Shown: piece after piece, positions 17,987 to 26,342 of the stretch
Position numbering within the stretch: position 1 is the first letter of the stretch
Layout of the letters: every line of letters begins with the position of its first letter
From: Prado023 sp963818445
GTDB lineage: Bacteria; Actinomycetota; Actinomycetes; S36-B12; CAIYMF01
Length of the DNA: 64,000 bases
Direction: 5' to 3'
Assembly (NCBI GenBank): GCA_963818445.1
Contig: CAWFSG010000021.1
Coordinates: forward strand, 153,489 to 217,488
Translations under genes and position numbers: made by a program
Notes under the pieces: generated by a model
Seen by the model: only the letters and a program-made list of their open reading frames with translations
The model's database searches: none
Told to the model about the DNA's origin: nothing

Positions 17987-19017
17987 GCACCCTGCGCGCG
18001 ATCCCCGCCCCACCTGGAACCGTCGATGAGGCCGTTGCCTGGCACTACGGCGATCCGCTGGCTGAGCAGCGCGACCTGGCCGATGGCATCGGGATCGTCG
18101 ACCTCGGCAATCGCGACGTCCTCGAGGTGTCCGGGGCCGATCGCCTCACCTGGCTGCACAGCCTGACGACGGCGCACCTGCTCGGACTGGCGCCGGGGCA
18201 GTCGCGATTGGTGCTGATCCTCACCCCGCACGGCCATGTCGAGCACGAGCTGCACCTGGTCGAGACCGGCGAGACAGTCCTGATCAGCGTCGAGCCGGGC
18301 ACCGGAGCGGCCCTGGGCGCGTACCTGGACTCCATGCGATTCATGCTTCGCGTCGAGGTCGCCGCGCGCCCGGATCTCGCCGTGGTCTGGGAGCCGACGG
18401 CGGCCCCCGACCCGACCGGCATCCCCACCTGGGTGGTCCCCGGTGACTACTGGATCGGCGGGGAGCCCACGGACTCGGGCAGTGATCGCGGGGGCGACGC
18501 GACCAGGTACGCCCCGACCCGGCCCGCCGGGTTCCCGGGCCGGGAGGTCCTGCTGCCGCGCGAGGACGCGACCGCGCGGCTCCTGGCGGGCCGCCCTGTC
18601 GGCACGTGGGCGCGAGAGGCGCTTCGTGTTGCCGCAGCCGTGCCCCGCATGGGGTTCGAGACCGACCATCGCACGCTTCCCCATGAGGTCGGGTGGATCG
18701 GGGCCGGAGTCCACCTGGCCAAGGGCTGCTACCGCGGCCAGGAGGCCGTCGCCCGGGTGCACAACCTGGGCCGGCCTCCTCGCAGGCTGGCGCTGGCCCA
18801 CATCGACGGATCCGAGGGCGTCCTGCCCGCGCACGGTGACGAGGTCCTCCTCGGTGACAGGGTGGTCGGCTGGGTCGGCACCGCCGCCCAGCACCACGAG
18901 CTCGGCCCGGTCGCGACCGTGATGCTCAAGCGCTCGGCCGACCCCGATGCGGACCTGGTGATCCGGGCGGCCGACGGGGATGTGGTGGCCTCCCAGGAGG
19001 TCGTCGTCGTCCCCTGA
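17983..19017 (+). CDS. ygfZ: Folate-binding protein YgfZ
   Basis: 344 aa, GcvT-like fold. The family signature LAKGCYRGQEAVARVHNLG (K-G-C-Y-x-G-Q-E) is clear at about residue 245, after the LTWLHSLTTAHL region near the N-terminus. YgfZ uses tetrahydrofolate to support assembly or repair of iron-sulfur proteins. GTG start overlapping the fur stop. An insertion around residues 150-180 (PTDSGSDRGGD region) is low in complexity. Confidence 0.87.
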   Translation: MSTLRAIPAPPGTVDEAVAWHYGDPLAEQRDLADGIGIVDLGNRDVLEVSGADRLTWLHSLTTAHLLGLAPGQSRLVLILTPHGHVEHELHLVETGETVLISVEPGTGAALGAYLDSMRFMLRVEVAARPDLAVVWEPTAAPDPTGIPTWVVPGDYWIGGEPTDSGSDRGGDATRYAPTRPAGFPGREVLLPREDATARLLAGRPVGTWAREALRVAAAVPRMGFETDHRTLPHEVGWIGAGVHLAKGCYRGQEAVARVHNLGRPPRRLALAHIDGSEGVLPAHGDEVLLGDRVVGWVGTAAQHHELGPVATVMLKRSADPDADLVIRAADGDVVASQEVVVVP

Positions 19018-19085
19018 GTGCCGTGTCGGCGTGCCATGCAGGTGCCTGCGATGATGCCACTCATGCGTGAATCGGGAGCCCGCCT

Positions 19086-19568
19086 GTGAGGGCCGTGGTC
19101 CAGCGCGTCGATGGCGCCCGGGTGGTCGTGGAGGGCGACGTGGTGGGCAGCATCGAGGGCCCCGGGCTGTGCGTCCTGGTCGGTGCCACCCATGACGACA
19201 CCACGGTGATCGCCCAGAAGCTCGCGGACAAGGTCTACGACATGCGCATCTTCGACGCGCAGGCGCTCAGGGAGCGCCTGCCGGAGTTGGGCCCGCCCTC
19301 CGATCAGGGCAGCCGGGAGCTGTCGGCCTCGGATGCCGCGCTTCCGGTCCTCGTGGTCAGCCAGTTCACCCTGTACGCCCAGACCCGCAAGGGTCGGCGC
19401 CCCACCTGGGAGCAGGCTGCACCGAGGCCGGTCGCCGAGCCCCTGGTGTCGGCGTTCGCCGACCGCCTGCGTGAGCGGGGTGCCACGGTTGCTGAGGGCA
19501 GGTTCGGCGCGATGATGCGCGTGGAGCTCACCAACGACGGTCCGGTGACGGTGATCGTCGAGATGTGA
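19086..19568 (+). CDS. dtd: D-aminoacyl-tRNA deacylase
   Basis: 160 aa, GTG start. It removes D-amino acids mischarged onto tRNA. It starts MRAVVQRVDGARVVVEG and has the two conserved catalytic-site motifs LVVSQFTLYAQT and MMRVELTNDGPVTVIVE. The middle (about residues 60-85) is a slightly longer loop than in the E. coli enzyme, as in other actinobacteria. 68 bp separate it from ygfZ. Cytosolic. Confidence 0.94.
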   Translation: MRAVVQRVDGARVVVEGDVVGSIEGPGLCVLVGATHDDTTVIAQKLADKVYDMRIFDAQALRERLPELGPPSDQGSRELSASDAALPVLVVSQFTLYAQTRKGRRPTWEQAAPRPVAEPLVSAFADRLRERGATVAEGRFGAMMRVELTNDGPVTVIVEM

Positions 19569-19619
19569 TCCCGGGCGTCGCGGGCGTCGCGGGCGCCGGC
19601 TGTCAGAAGGCCCGTGGGG

Positions 19620-20942
19620 TCATCGGCTCCAGGGCCGGCGCTTGCGCCGGTGCTCGGTCAGGGGCACCACCAGTCGTGTGACCACCGGTTCGGCCTTGTC
19701 CGGGTCGTCGTTGAGGCTGGACAGCTCGCGCATGAAGGCCGTGGTGTCCGACTGGCTGTCGGCGGCGGTTGCCCGGGCAGGGTCCACGACCGACAGCGCC
19801 GGAGGCGGGGAGGTGTCGACGAGGCTGAGGGTCGGCGCAGGCCCGGTGGGCACCAGGGCAAGGGCTGGCTCGGCCGGCTGCTCGACGAGGGCCAGGGCGG
19901 GGGCTGGGGGCCCGGGCTCGAGCTCCGGCGTGCCGACATCCTGCGGGGGAGGCGGGCCTGCGTCCTGCTGGGGAGGCGGGTCGATGTCCTGCTGGGGAGG
20001 TGTGTCGGCCACGTTGGCGACGGGCGGGGCTGGGTCGTCGCGCAGCAGCGCTCCGAACTCAGCGAGCAGCTCGCTCGAGCGCTCCGGGGGTGCGTCGGGG
20101 ACGGTCGAGGCCACCGGGTCGGGCTCCCCGGCGTCGGTGCCGTCGAAGCGCCACTGCGGATCCACGGGCTCGGTCGGCGGGTGCAGGGTGACGACCTGCG
20201 CCAGCGCGGACTCGTCCTCGGGCGCAGGCGTGGGGATCGCGAGCAGGCCGGTCATCGCCAGGTCGGCCACCACCTGGGCGGCCTCCACGACGGTGAACCC
20301 GCACACGCGGGCCAGCTCGGTGAGGTCCCGACGGCCGTCCACGCGGCACAGCAGGGCCCAGTCGTACGGGCCGAGCGGGGTCTGGGCGGGTCCCGTGCCC
20401 GGGGGCCCGAGCACGGGCGTCACATGGGCGCCGCCGACCCGGTTGAGCACGTCGGCACGCCGATCCCGGTTCTCCCGGGCCACGGCGAGCAGCTGGTCGA
20501 TGTCGGTGGGCTCGATGATGTCCTGGCGGACGTGGCGTCCCTCGTGGAACTCGGCGCTGATCACCTCGAGGTCCAGCAGGTCGGCGACCTGGTCGCGGAC
20601 CTGGTCGCGGACGAAGGCATCGATGACCTGCGCGTCGACGAACCCCATGCCCACCAGGACCTGGCCGATGAGGTGGCCGGGGAAGCGGTCGCGCTGCTCG
20701 GCCGCCGCCGCGCTCAACTGCTCGGGGGAGACCAGACCGCCGGAGAGCAGGCGGATCCCCAGGGCTGGCCGGTAGCCGGGCACCTGCATCGCATAGATCC
20801 GGCCCACCCGGACCCAGACATGCGACATCTCGCCTGCGGGGTGGTTGATCTCAAGCACCCCAGAGGCGCCGCTCTGGCCGAGGTCTCGGAGGATGGTCTC
20901 GGCCGTCGGCAGCCGGTCAGGCGACGACGACTCGATGGACAT
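19620..20942 (-). CDS. DUF4388 (PATAN-like) protein with proline-rich C-terminus
   Basis: 440 aa. The N-terminal region (about 8-120) resembles DUF4388: TAETILRDLGQSGASGVLEI, HVWVRVGRIYAMQVPGY and LIGQVLVGMGFVDAQVIDAF. A middle helical part (about 230-290) looks winged-helix-like (LGPYDWALLCRVDGRRDLTE). From about 330 on it is rich in Pro/Ala with imperfect PPPQQD and PALALV-type repeats. ATG 20942 was chosen because AAAGGA lies 6 nt upstream. DUF4388 proteins occur in signalling contexts; the function here is unknown. The C-terminal 20 residues are basic. Confidence 0.65.
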   Translation of the reverse strand: MSIESSSPDRLPTAETILRDLGQSGASGVLEINHPAGEMSHVWVRVGRIYAMQVPGYRPALGIRLLSGGLVSPEQLSAAAAEQRDRFPGHLIGQVLVGMGFVDAQVIDAFVRDQVRDQVADLLDLEVISAEFHEGRHVRQDIIEPTDIDQLLAVARENRDRRADVLNRVGGAHVTPVLGPPGTGPAQTPLGPYDWALLCRVDGRRDLTELARVCGFTVVEAAQVVADLAMTGLLAIPTPAPEDESALAQVVTLHPPTEPVDPQWRFDGTDAGEPDPVASTVPDAPPERSSELLAEFGALLRDDPAPPVANVADTPPQQDIDPPPQQDAGPPPPQDVGTPELEPGPPAPALALVEQPAEPALALVPTGPAPTLSLVDTSPPPALSVVDPARATAADSQSDTTAFMRELSSLNDDPDKAEPVVTRLVVPLTEHRRKRRPWSR

Positions 20943-21036
20943 GGAGGTCCTTTCATCGCGCAGGAACCGTGTCAGGGGTTTCGTCGGCATCTGTGCGGGT
21001 GGGTCTTGAGCGGATCGAGGTGCCAAGATTGCGGCC

Positions 21037-21867
21037 ATGCCCCCTGCCACGCTGATCACCGTCGCGCCCACCGGGGCGGAGAGCCAGAAGGACGCCAACC
21101 CTGCGCTGCCGGTGACCCTCGATGAGCTCGTGGCTGCCGCGCGCTCCTGTCAGGACGCCGGGGCGGCGATGGTGCACATCCACATCCGTGACGACGAGGG
21201 CCGCCCGACCCTGGACCTCGCGCGCCTGCGCGACACGGTCGCCGCAGTGCGGGAGTCGACCGACCTGATCGTCCAGCTGTCGACGGGGGGCGCGGTGACC
21301 GACCCGTTCGAGACCCGCCTGGCGGTCCTCGACGCCGCCCCCGACTCCTGCTCGTTGACCACCGGCACCGTCAACTTCGGCGACGACGTCTTCGCCAACC
21401 CCTGGCCGTTCGTCGCCGAGCTCTACCAGCGCACCCAGGCCCTGGGGATCCTTCCCGAGTTCGAGCTGTTCGAGCTCGGGCACGTCACGGCCATGAACCG
21501 CCTGCTCGACACCTACGGGGCGCCGGGCGGCGGGCACGTGCACGCCGACTTCGTGATGGGCGTGCCCGGCGGGATGCCCGGAACCGCCGCCGCGCTCGTC
21601 GCAGGCGTGGCGATGCTGCCGACCGGGGCGACCTGGACGGCCACCGGGATCGGGCGGTCCAGCCTGCCCGTCATGCTCGCCGCCCTCTCGCTCGGCGGGA
21701 ACCTGCGCGTCGGCATGGAGGACACGCTCACCTACGGCCCCAAACGCCCCGCGCGGGACAACGCGGAGCTGGTCGAACGGGCAGCACGACTGGCCGCCGA
21801 GGCCTTCCGCCCTGCTGCCTCCCCCGATGAAGCACGTCGCATGCTCGGCCTGCCGGCGCAGGGATAG
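21037..21867 (+). CDS. Beta-keto acid cleavage enzyme (BKACE, DUF849)
   Basis: 276 aa TIM-barrel enzyme. Zn-binding HIHIRD starts at residue 47 and STGGAVTD, FELGHV and FVMGVPGG match the BKACE family. Members cleave a beta-keto acid with acetyl-CoA into acetoacetate and a CoA ester; the best-known is 3-keto-5-aminohexanoate cleavage in lysine fermentation. The substrate cannot be read from sequence. It is followed 12 bp later by the asparaginase gene, so the two may be co-transcribed. Confidence 0.85.
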   Translation: MPPATLITVAPTGAESQKDANPALPVTLDELVAAARSCQDAGAAMVHIHIRDDEGRPTLDLARLRDTVAAVRESTDLIVQLSTGGAVTDPFETRLAVLDAAPDSCSLTTGTVNFGDDVFANPWPFVAELYQRTQALGILPEFELFELGHVTAMNRLLDTYGAPGGGHVHADFVMGVPGGMPGTAAALVAGVAMLPTGATWTATGIGRSSLPVMLAALSLGGNLRVGMEDTLTYGPKRPARDNAELVERAARLAAEAFRPAASPDEARRMLGLPAQG

Positions 21868-21879
21868 GCGGTTACCACG

Positions 21880-22825
21880 ATGGATGGCCAGGTGCTGCTC
21901 GCCCAGGTGACGCGCAACGGGTGGGTCGAATCGGTGCACGCCGGGCACGCGGTGCTCGTCGACCCCGACGGCGCGGTCGTGCGGGCCTGGGGCCGTCCCG
22001 AGGACCCCGTCCTCCCGCGCTCGTCGAACAAGCCGCTGCAGGCGGCGGGGATGGTCGGGGCGGGGCTGGACCTCGCGGGCGCGCAGCTGGCCATCGCGGC
22101 GGCCTCCCACAGCGGTGAGGACTTCCACCTCGACACGGTGCGCGCCGTCCTGGCCGGCGGCGGCCTGGCCGAATCCGACCTCGCCAACACCCCCGCCCTG
22201 CCCTACGCCCCGGCGGCGCAGGTCGCCTGGATCCGCGCCGGTGGTGGGCCCACGTCCCTGACCCAGAACTGCTCGGGCAAGCACGCCGCGATGCTGCGCA
22301 CCGCCGTGGCCCTCGGCGCCCCCCTGGGGGAGTACCTGGACCCGGATCACCCGGTCCAGCGCGCGGCGGCCGCCGGGATCGAGCGGCTCTCCGGGGAGCG
22401 GATCGTGGCCACCGGCGTCGACGGCTGCGGCGCTCCCGGTGGCGGCGATCAGCCTGGTGGGCCTGGCCCGGGCGTTCTCACGGATGGTCCTCGCCGGTGC
22501 CGAGACTGCCGAGGGCCGGGTCGCACGTGCGATGGCCGCCCACCCGGCGCATGTGGGGGGAACCGACCGGGACGTCACGCTGTTCATGGCGGCCCTGCCC
22601 GGGGCCATCGCCAAGGACGGCGCCGAGTCGGTCCACGCGTTCGCCCTGCCCGACGGGCACGCCGGAGCGTTGAAGGTCGCCGACGGCTCGGAGCGGGCGC
22701 GCGCTGCCGTGGCCGTGGCGCTGCTGCGCCACCTCGGCGTCGATCCCACGGTCCTGGCGGTGTCCGGTCCGGCGCCCGTCCTCGGCGGCGGTCGGCCGGT
22801 CGGGTCCGTGGACGCCGTGTTCTGA
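21880..22825 (+). CDS. Asparaginase (PF06089 type) with one-base frameshift near 22436
   Basis: The first frame has VLLAQVTRNGWVESVHAGHA, RSSNKPLQAAGMV, ASHSGEDFH and TQNCSGKHAAML, all typical of the asparaginase II family. After VDGCGAP the frame breaks. Removing one C from the CCC at 22435-22437 continues with VAAISLVGLARAFSRM, AKDGAESVHAFALPDG and LKVADGSERARAA to the stop at 22825 (314 aa). The enzyme hydrolyses L-asparagine to aspartate and ammonia. As written it would be truncated. Confidence 0.82.
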
Positions 22826-22845
22826 GGCGGCCTGTCGCCCGGCAC

Positions 22846-22890
22846 ATGCCCGCCCGGAACGTGCCCGCCCGGAACGTGCCTGCCCGGAAC
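22846..22890. repeat. 15-bp tandem repeat, three copies
   Basis: Three head-to-tail copies of a unit close to GTGCCCGCCCGGAAC (first copy starts AT, third has CCT for CCC) follow the asparaginase stop and lead straight into the terminator hairpin. Confidence 0.75.
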
Positions 22891-22893
22891 GTG

Positions 22894-22931
22894 CCTGAAG
22901 GGGCCCGACCGGTTGGTCGAACCCCTTCAGG
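22894..22931. terminator. Bidirectional terminator hairpin
   Basis: Perfect 10-bp inverted repeat CCTGAAGGGG / CCCCTTCAGG, with an inner GACC-GGTT-GGTC stem, between the convergent asparaginase and HbhA-like genes. No T-run, as is usual in high-GC actinobacteria. Confidence 0.8.
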
Positions 22932-22965
22932 ACCTGCTCAGTCGTCCCGCATCAGCGGGGCGTGA

Positions 22966-23628
22966 TCACTTGATCGTGGAGAGCACCTTGCGGTACAGCG
23001 CGGTGGCCTGCTCCTGGGCGTCGGTGGCCAGGTCGGTCGCGTCGGCGCGCAGGCCGGCGACGGTCGGCAGCTCCACCTTCGGCAGCTCGACCTTGTGCAG
23101 CTCGACCTTGGGCAGCTCCACCTTCGAGGCGCGGTCGCGCAGGTCGGCCACTGTCGGCAGCTCCACCTTGGCGACGCGGTCGCGCATCTCGGAGATCGAG
23201 ACGTGCGGGCGCTCCACCTTGGAGACCAGCTTCTCAGCCTCGGCGCGCACGTCGGCGACGGTCGGCACCTCGATCTTGTTCACCAGGGCGCGGATGTCCT
23301 CGACGCTGGGAACCTCGAACTTGCCGACCAGCTCGCGGACCTCGTCCACGGTCGGGACGTGCAGGCCCTCGTGCTTGGGGGCGATCTTCTCAGCAGCAGC
23401 CTTGCGGGCAGCCGTTGTCCTGGTCGCCGCCGTCTTCTTGGCGGTGGTGGTCTTCTTGGCAGCCGTCTTCTTGGCCGTCGTGGTCTTCTTGGCAGCCGTC
23501 TTCTTCGCGGCGGTCGCCGTCTCCTTCGCCGCGGCGGCGGTGTCCTCGACCGCGGCAGTCGCAGTCTCGGTCACGGTCTCCAGCGTCTCCTGGACGGCCT
23601 CGGTCATGGGCGTGGTGTTCTCAGTCAT
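22966..23628 (-). CDS. Lysine-rich, repeat-containing HbhA-like protein
   Basis: 220 aa, no signal peptide. Residues 35-80 form a Lys/Ala/Thr-rich segment of KKTAAKKTTTA repeats like those in histone H1-like proteins and the tail of HbhA. Residues 91-197 hold about seven imperfect 15-residue repeats with the pattern (V/L)PTVxD(V/L)Rx...K(V/I)E, probably helical. In mycobacteria the XRE-HbhA-DUF2516 gene set occurs together, and all three types are adjacent here. However, HbhA has its Lys-rich part at the C-terminus, whereas here it is N-terminal. Likely heparin/polyanion or DNA binding (inference). Confidence 0.62.
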   Translation of the reverse strand: MTENTTPMTEAVQETLETVTETATAAVEDTAAAAKETATAAKKTAAKKTTTAKKTAAKKTTTAKKTAATRTTAARKAAAEKIAPKHEGLHVPTVDEVRELVGKFEVPSVEDIRALVNKIEVPTVADVRAEAEKLVSKVERPHVSISEMRDRVAKVELPTVADLRDRASKVELPKVELHKVELPKVELPTVAGLRADATDLATDAQEQATALYRKVLSTIK

Positions 23629-24011
23629 GAGAGTTCCTCTTCTGTGGTGTCCTCGGCCAGCTTCTGCTGGGCCGAATTCTCGGTCTGGAAGGCCGCGTAG
23701 ATCTCCAGCAGGGCCCTGCGCTGCCGTTCGGTGAGCGTGGTGTCCTCGGAGATCGCCCCGATGACCGTGACGTCACCCAGGCGCTCCTCGAGCAGTCCTG
23801 CCCGCACGTACAGCGTCTCGGCGGAGATCCGCAGTCCGGAGGCGATCCGGGCCAGGATCTCAGCGCTGGGCTTGCGCAGTCCCCGCTCCACCTGGCTCAG
23901 GTAGGGGTTGGAGACATCGGCGGCCTTGGCCAACTGACGCAACGAGATCTGCGCAGCACCCCGCTGTTCGCGGATGTACTCGCCGAGCTTCGTTGCGTCG
24001 ATCTTGGCCAC
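23625..24011 (-). CDS. XRE-family helix-turn-helix regulator
   Basis: 128 aa. The HTH (about 10-65) has ISLRQLAKAADVSNPYLSQV and ERGLRKPSAEILARI. The C-terminal region, about 60 residues, is helical (LTERQRRALLEIYAAF) and conserved in the regulator next to hbhA in mycobacteria (Rv0474 type). The stop overlaps the ATG of the downstream lysine-rich gene by 4 bp, so the pair is coupled. A perfect 16-bp palindrome lies just upstream and is the probable autoregulatory operator. Confidence 0.83.
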   Translation of the reverse strand: MAKIDATKLGEYIREQRGAAQISLRQLAKAADVSNPYLSQVERGLRKPSAEILARIASGLRISAETLYVRAGLLEERLGDVTVIGAISEDTTLTERQRRALLEIYAAFQTENSAQQKLAEDTTEEELS

Positions 24012-24032
24012 ACCTCAAGTATCCCCGGGTGT

Positions 24033-24048
24033 GCTTGCAATTGCAAGC
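24033..24048. promoter_or_regulatory. 16-bp perfect palindrome, candidate XRE operator
   Basis: GCTTGCAATTGCAAGC sits 22 bp upstream of the XRE gene start and 62 bp upstream of the divergent DUF2516 gene. A half-site GCAAGC recurs at 24054-24059. It is AT-richer than its surroundings, which fits an operator. Confidence 0.6.
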
Positions 24049-24097
24049 GGCTAGCAAGCAGTCGGGGCGTGAGATGGCTCACGCCGCCCATGTCACC

Positions 24098-24103
24098 TAC
24101 GCT
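24098..24103 (+). promoter_or_regulatory. Probable -10 of leaderless DUF2516 transcript
   Basis: TACGCT ends 8 nt before the ATG at 24111, placing the transcript start at the start codon. Confidence 0.4.
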
Positions 24104-24110
24104 TGTCTCC

Positions 24111-24392
24111 ATGAACACGCTGACGACCGCGATCCTGTGGGCCATCGACCTCGCCACGCTGGTCGGCTCGGCATGGGCCTTCATCCACTGCCTGCGCACC
24201 CGTCCCGATGCCTTCCCGGCAATCGGGCGTCAGTCCAAGGGGCTGTGGCTGGCCCTGACCGGTGGTGCCACCCTCGTGTCGCTGGCATGGTTCAGCCCGA
24301 TCGGGATCCTGGGCATCGCCTCGATCGTGATCGCCTCGGTCTACCTGCTGGACATCCGGCCGAAGATCGCCGAGATCCTCAGCGGTCAGTGA
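24111..24392 (+). CDS. DUF2516 family small membrane protein
   Basis: 93 aa with three hydrophobic segments (about 5-25, 45-62 and 65-82), a conserved HCLRTRPDAFPAIGRQSKG loop and a C-terminal YLLDIRPKIAEIL. This matches DUF2516, the family next to hbhA in mycobacteria (Rv0476 type). ATG 24111 was chosen from the -10 spacing and the protein start. Function unknown. It is divergent from the XRE regulator and convergent with the MDR gene. Confidence 0.75.
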   Translation: MNTLTTAILWAIDLATLVGSAWAFIHCLRTRPDAFPAIGRQSKGLWLALTGGATLVSLAWFSPIGILGIASIVIASVYLLDIRPKIAEILSGQ

Positions 24393-24413
24393 GCCGTCGG
24401 ACATCCGGCTGAC

Positions 24414-25436
24414 TCAGTCCGGCGGGTCCATCATCGTGAGGACCACCTTGCCCCGGGCGTGGCCCGACTCGAGGTGCTCCAGCGCAGCCACCGCCTCGTC
24501 GAGCGGGTAGGTGCGGCCCACGACCGGGTGCAGCGCACCCGCGGCCACCATCCCCGTCAGGATCCGCATGGCGTCCGGTCCGGGACCGGAGAAGTCCGGA
24601 CGGGGCACCTGGGAGCTCACGGCCGAGCGCGCCATCAGGGCGAACACCCGGGGCATGCTGCCCAGCCAGCGGTGGCCCCCGGCGCCGTAGCGGTCGTGCC
24701 CGATCAGGATGTAGCGACCCTTGTCGCTGAGCACCTGGCGGACCTTGGCGAAGGAGTGGTTGCCCGGGATGTCGATCACCACGTCGTAGCGCTGCTGACC
24801 GGCTGTGAAGTCGGTGCGCGTCCCGTCGATGATCTCGTCGGCGCCGACCTGCTCGAGCAGGTCCATGCGGTCCGTGCGCTCCACGGCCGTCACGTGGGCC
24901 CCATCCGCGCGCGCGATCTGGACTGCGAACTGGCCGACCGCACCGCCGGCACCGTTGACCAGCACCCGCTCACCGGGCTGCACCTTCGCCTCGTTGCGGA
25001 CCGTGAACAGGGCGATCAGCGCCGAGGTGGGTACGGCAGCCGCCTCGACGAACGAGACCCCGTCGGGGATCCGCTCGAGGGCGGCCTCCGGTGCGGCCAC
25101 GTACTGCGCGAAGGTCCCGCCGTTGCGCCACTGGAAGCCCTCGACGACCTCGCCGAAGACCGGGTCGCCGACCTGGAACCGCGACGTGCCGGGGCCGAGC
25201 TCCTCGACCACCCCGGCGGCGTCGGTGCCCGGGATCGGGTTGGCCGGCCGGCGCAGTCCGCCGCCCATGAGGCGCAGGGCGTAGGGCACGCCGCGGATCA
25301 TGTGCCAGACGTCGGCATGCACCGAGGCTGCGTGGACCCGGATCAGGACCTGCCCCTCACCGGGCACCGGCCGGTCCACCTCGCCCAGGCGCAGCTGCGC
25401 CGGCGCCCCGTACTGATCGGCGATGACGGCCTTCAC
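24414..25436 (-). CDS. MDR-superfamily NAD(P)-dependent reductase (quinone oxidoreductase-like)
   Basis: 340 aa zinc-independent medium-chain dehydrogenase/reductase. The N-terminal GroES-like domain has GEGQVLIRVHAASVHADVWH and IPGTDAAGVVEELGPG. The Rossmann part has VLVNGAGGAVGQFAVQIARA. The cysteine-rich structural zinc loop of true alcohol dehydrogenases is absent, so a quinone or enone reductase is more likely. The substrate is unknown. An AGGAGGA ribosome site lies 5-10 nt upstream, within the leader after the gpmA terminator. Confidence 0.85.
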   Translation of the reverse strand: MKAVIADQYGAPAQLRLGEVDRPVPGEGQVLIRVHAASVHADVWHMIRGVPYALRLMGGGLRRPANPIPGTDAAGVVEELGPGTSRFQVGDPVFGEVVEGFQWRNGGTFAQYVAAPEAALERIPDGVSFVEAAAVPTSALIALFTVRNEAKVQPGERVLVNGAGGAVGQFAVQIARADGAHVTAVERTDRMDLLEQVGADEIIDGTRTDFTAGQQRYDVVIDIPGNHSFAKVRQVLSDKGRYILIGHDRYGAGGHRWLGSMPRVFALMARSAVSSQVPRPDFSGPGPDAMRILTGMVAAGALHPVVGRTYPLDEAVAALEHLESGHARGKVVLTMMDPPD

Positions 25437-25455
25437 TGGCTCCTCCTCGAACAGG

Positions 25456-25494
25456 CCGCAGGCCCGGGCGCGATCACCTCGCCCGGGCCTGCGG
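25456..25494 (-). terminator. Strong hairpin terminator after gpmA
   Basis: Perfect 15-bp inverted repeat CCGCAGGCCCGGGCG / CGCCCGGGCCTGCGG with a 9-nt loop, 20 bp after the gpmA stop and just before the MDR gene's ribosome site. Confidence 0.85.
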
Positions 25495-25513
25495 ATTCCC
25501 CCGTCGTTGGGAC

Positions 25514-26260
25514 CTACTTGCCCTGATTGGCCACTGCCGCAGCCGCTGCGGCTGCCGCCTCCGGGTCCACGTACTCACCACCGGGGACCGTGGGGTGCAG
25601 ATCCTCGTCGAGCCGGTACACCAGCGGGATCCCCGTGGGGATGTTCAGCTTGATGACCGCCTCGTCGCTCATTCCCTCCAGGTGCTTGACCAGCCCGCGC
25701 AGGGAGTTGCCGTGCGCGCCGACCATGACCGTGCGCCCCAGCCGGAGGTCCGGGACGATGCCGTCGTACCAGTAGGGCAGCATCCGGGTGACGACGTCCT
25801 TGAGGCACTCGGCCGCCGGCCGGATCTCCGGCGCGAGGTCGGCATACCGCGGGTCGTGGGTCTGGGCGTGCTCGTCCTCGGGATCGATCGGCGGCGGCGG
25901 CACGTCATAGGAACGCCGCCACTCGGTGAACTTCTCCTCGCCGTACTTCTGCAGGGTCTCCTTCTTGTCCTTGCCCTGCAGGGCGCCGTAGTGCCGCTCG
26001 TTGAGGCGCCACGACCGGCGCACCGGGACCCAGTGCCGCTCGCAGGCCTCCAGGGCCATCTGCGTGGTGCGGATCGCACGCTTCTGCAGGGAGGTGTGCG
26101 CGACGTCGGGCAGGATGCCCTGCTCGAGGAGCATCTGGCCGCCGCGGACGGCCTCCGCCTCGCCCTTGGCGGTCAGGTTCACGTCGACCCAGCCGGTGAA
26201 CAGGTTCAGTGCGTTCCACTCGCTCTCGCCATGGCGGAGCAGGATCAGGGTGTAGGTCAT
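25514..26260 (-). CDS. gpmA: 2,3-bisphosphoglycerate-dependent phosphoglycerate mutase
   Basis: 248 aa. It interconverts 3- and 2-phosphoglycerate in glycolysis. The phospho-accepting His10 is in LLRHGESEWN; ERHYGALQGKDK and the second catalytic His in VMVGAHGNSLRGLVKHL are present. Start at ATG 26260, where family homology begins. The Ala-rich C-terminus (eight Ala before VANQGK) is low complexity. It sits downstream of the YbjN and mshA genes on the same strand and is closed by a strong terminator. Confidence 0.95.
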   Translation of the reverse strand: MTYTLILLRHGESEWNALNLFTGWVDVNLTAKGEAEAVRGGQMLLEQGILPDVAHTSLQKRAIRTTQMALEACERHWVPVRRSWRLNERHYGALQGKDKKETLQKYGEEKFTEWRRSYDVPPPPIDPEDEHAQTHDPRYADLAPEIRPAAECLKDVVTRMLPYWYDGIVPDLRLGRTVMVGAHGNSLRGLVKHLEGMSDEAVIKLNIPTGIPLVYRLDEDLHPTVPGGEYVDPEAAAAAAAAVANQGK

Positions 26261-26342
26261 GGGGGCAATACTGGCCCAGCCGACCCACCCCTCGCGCGGC
26301 GAGCGGATGGCCATCGGATGAACCGCGGCCGGCGCTGCTGGA

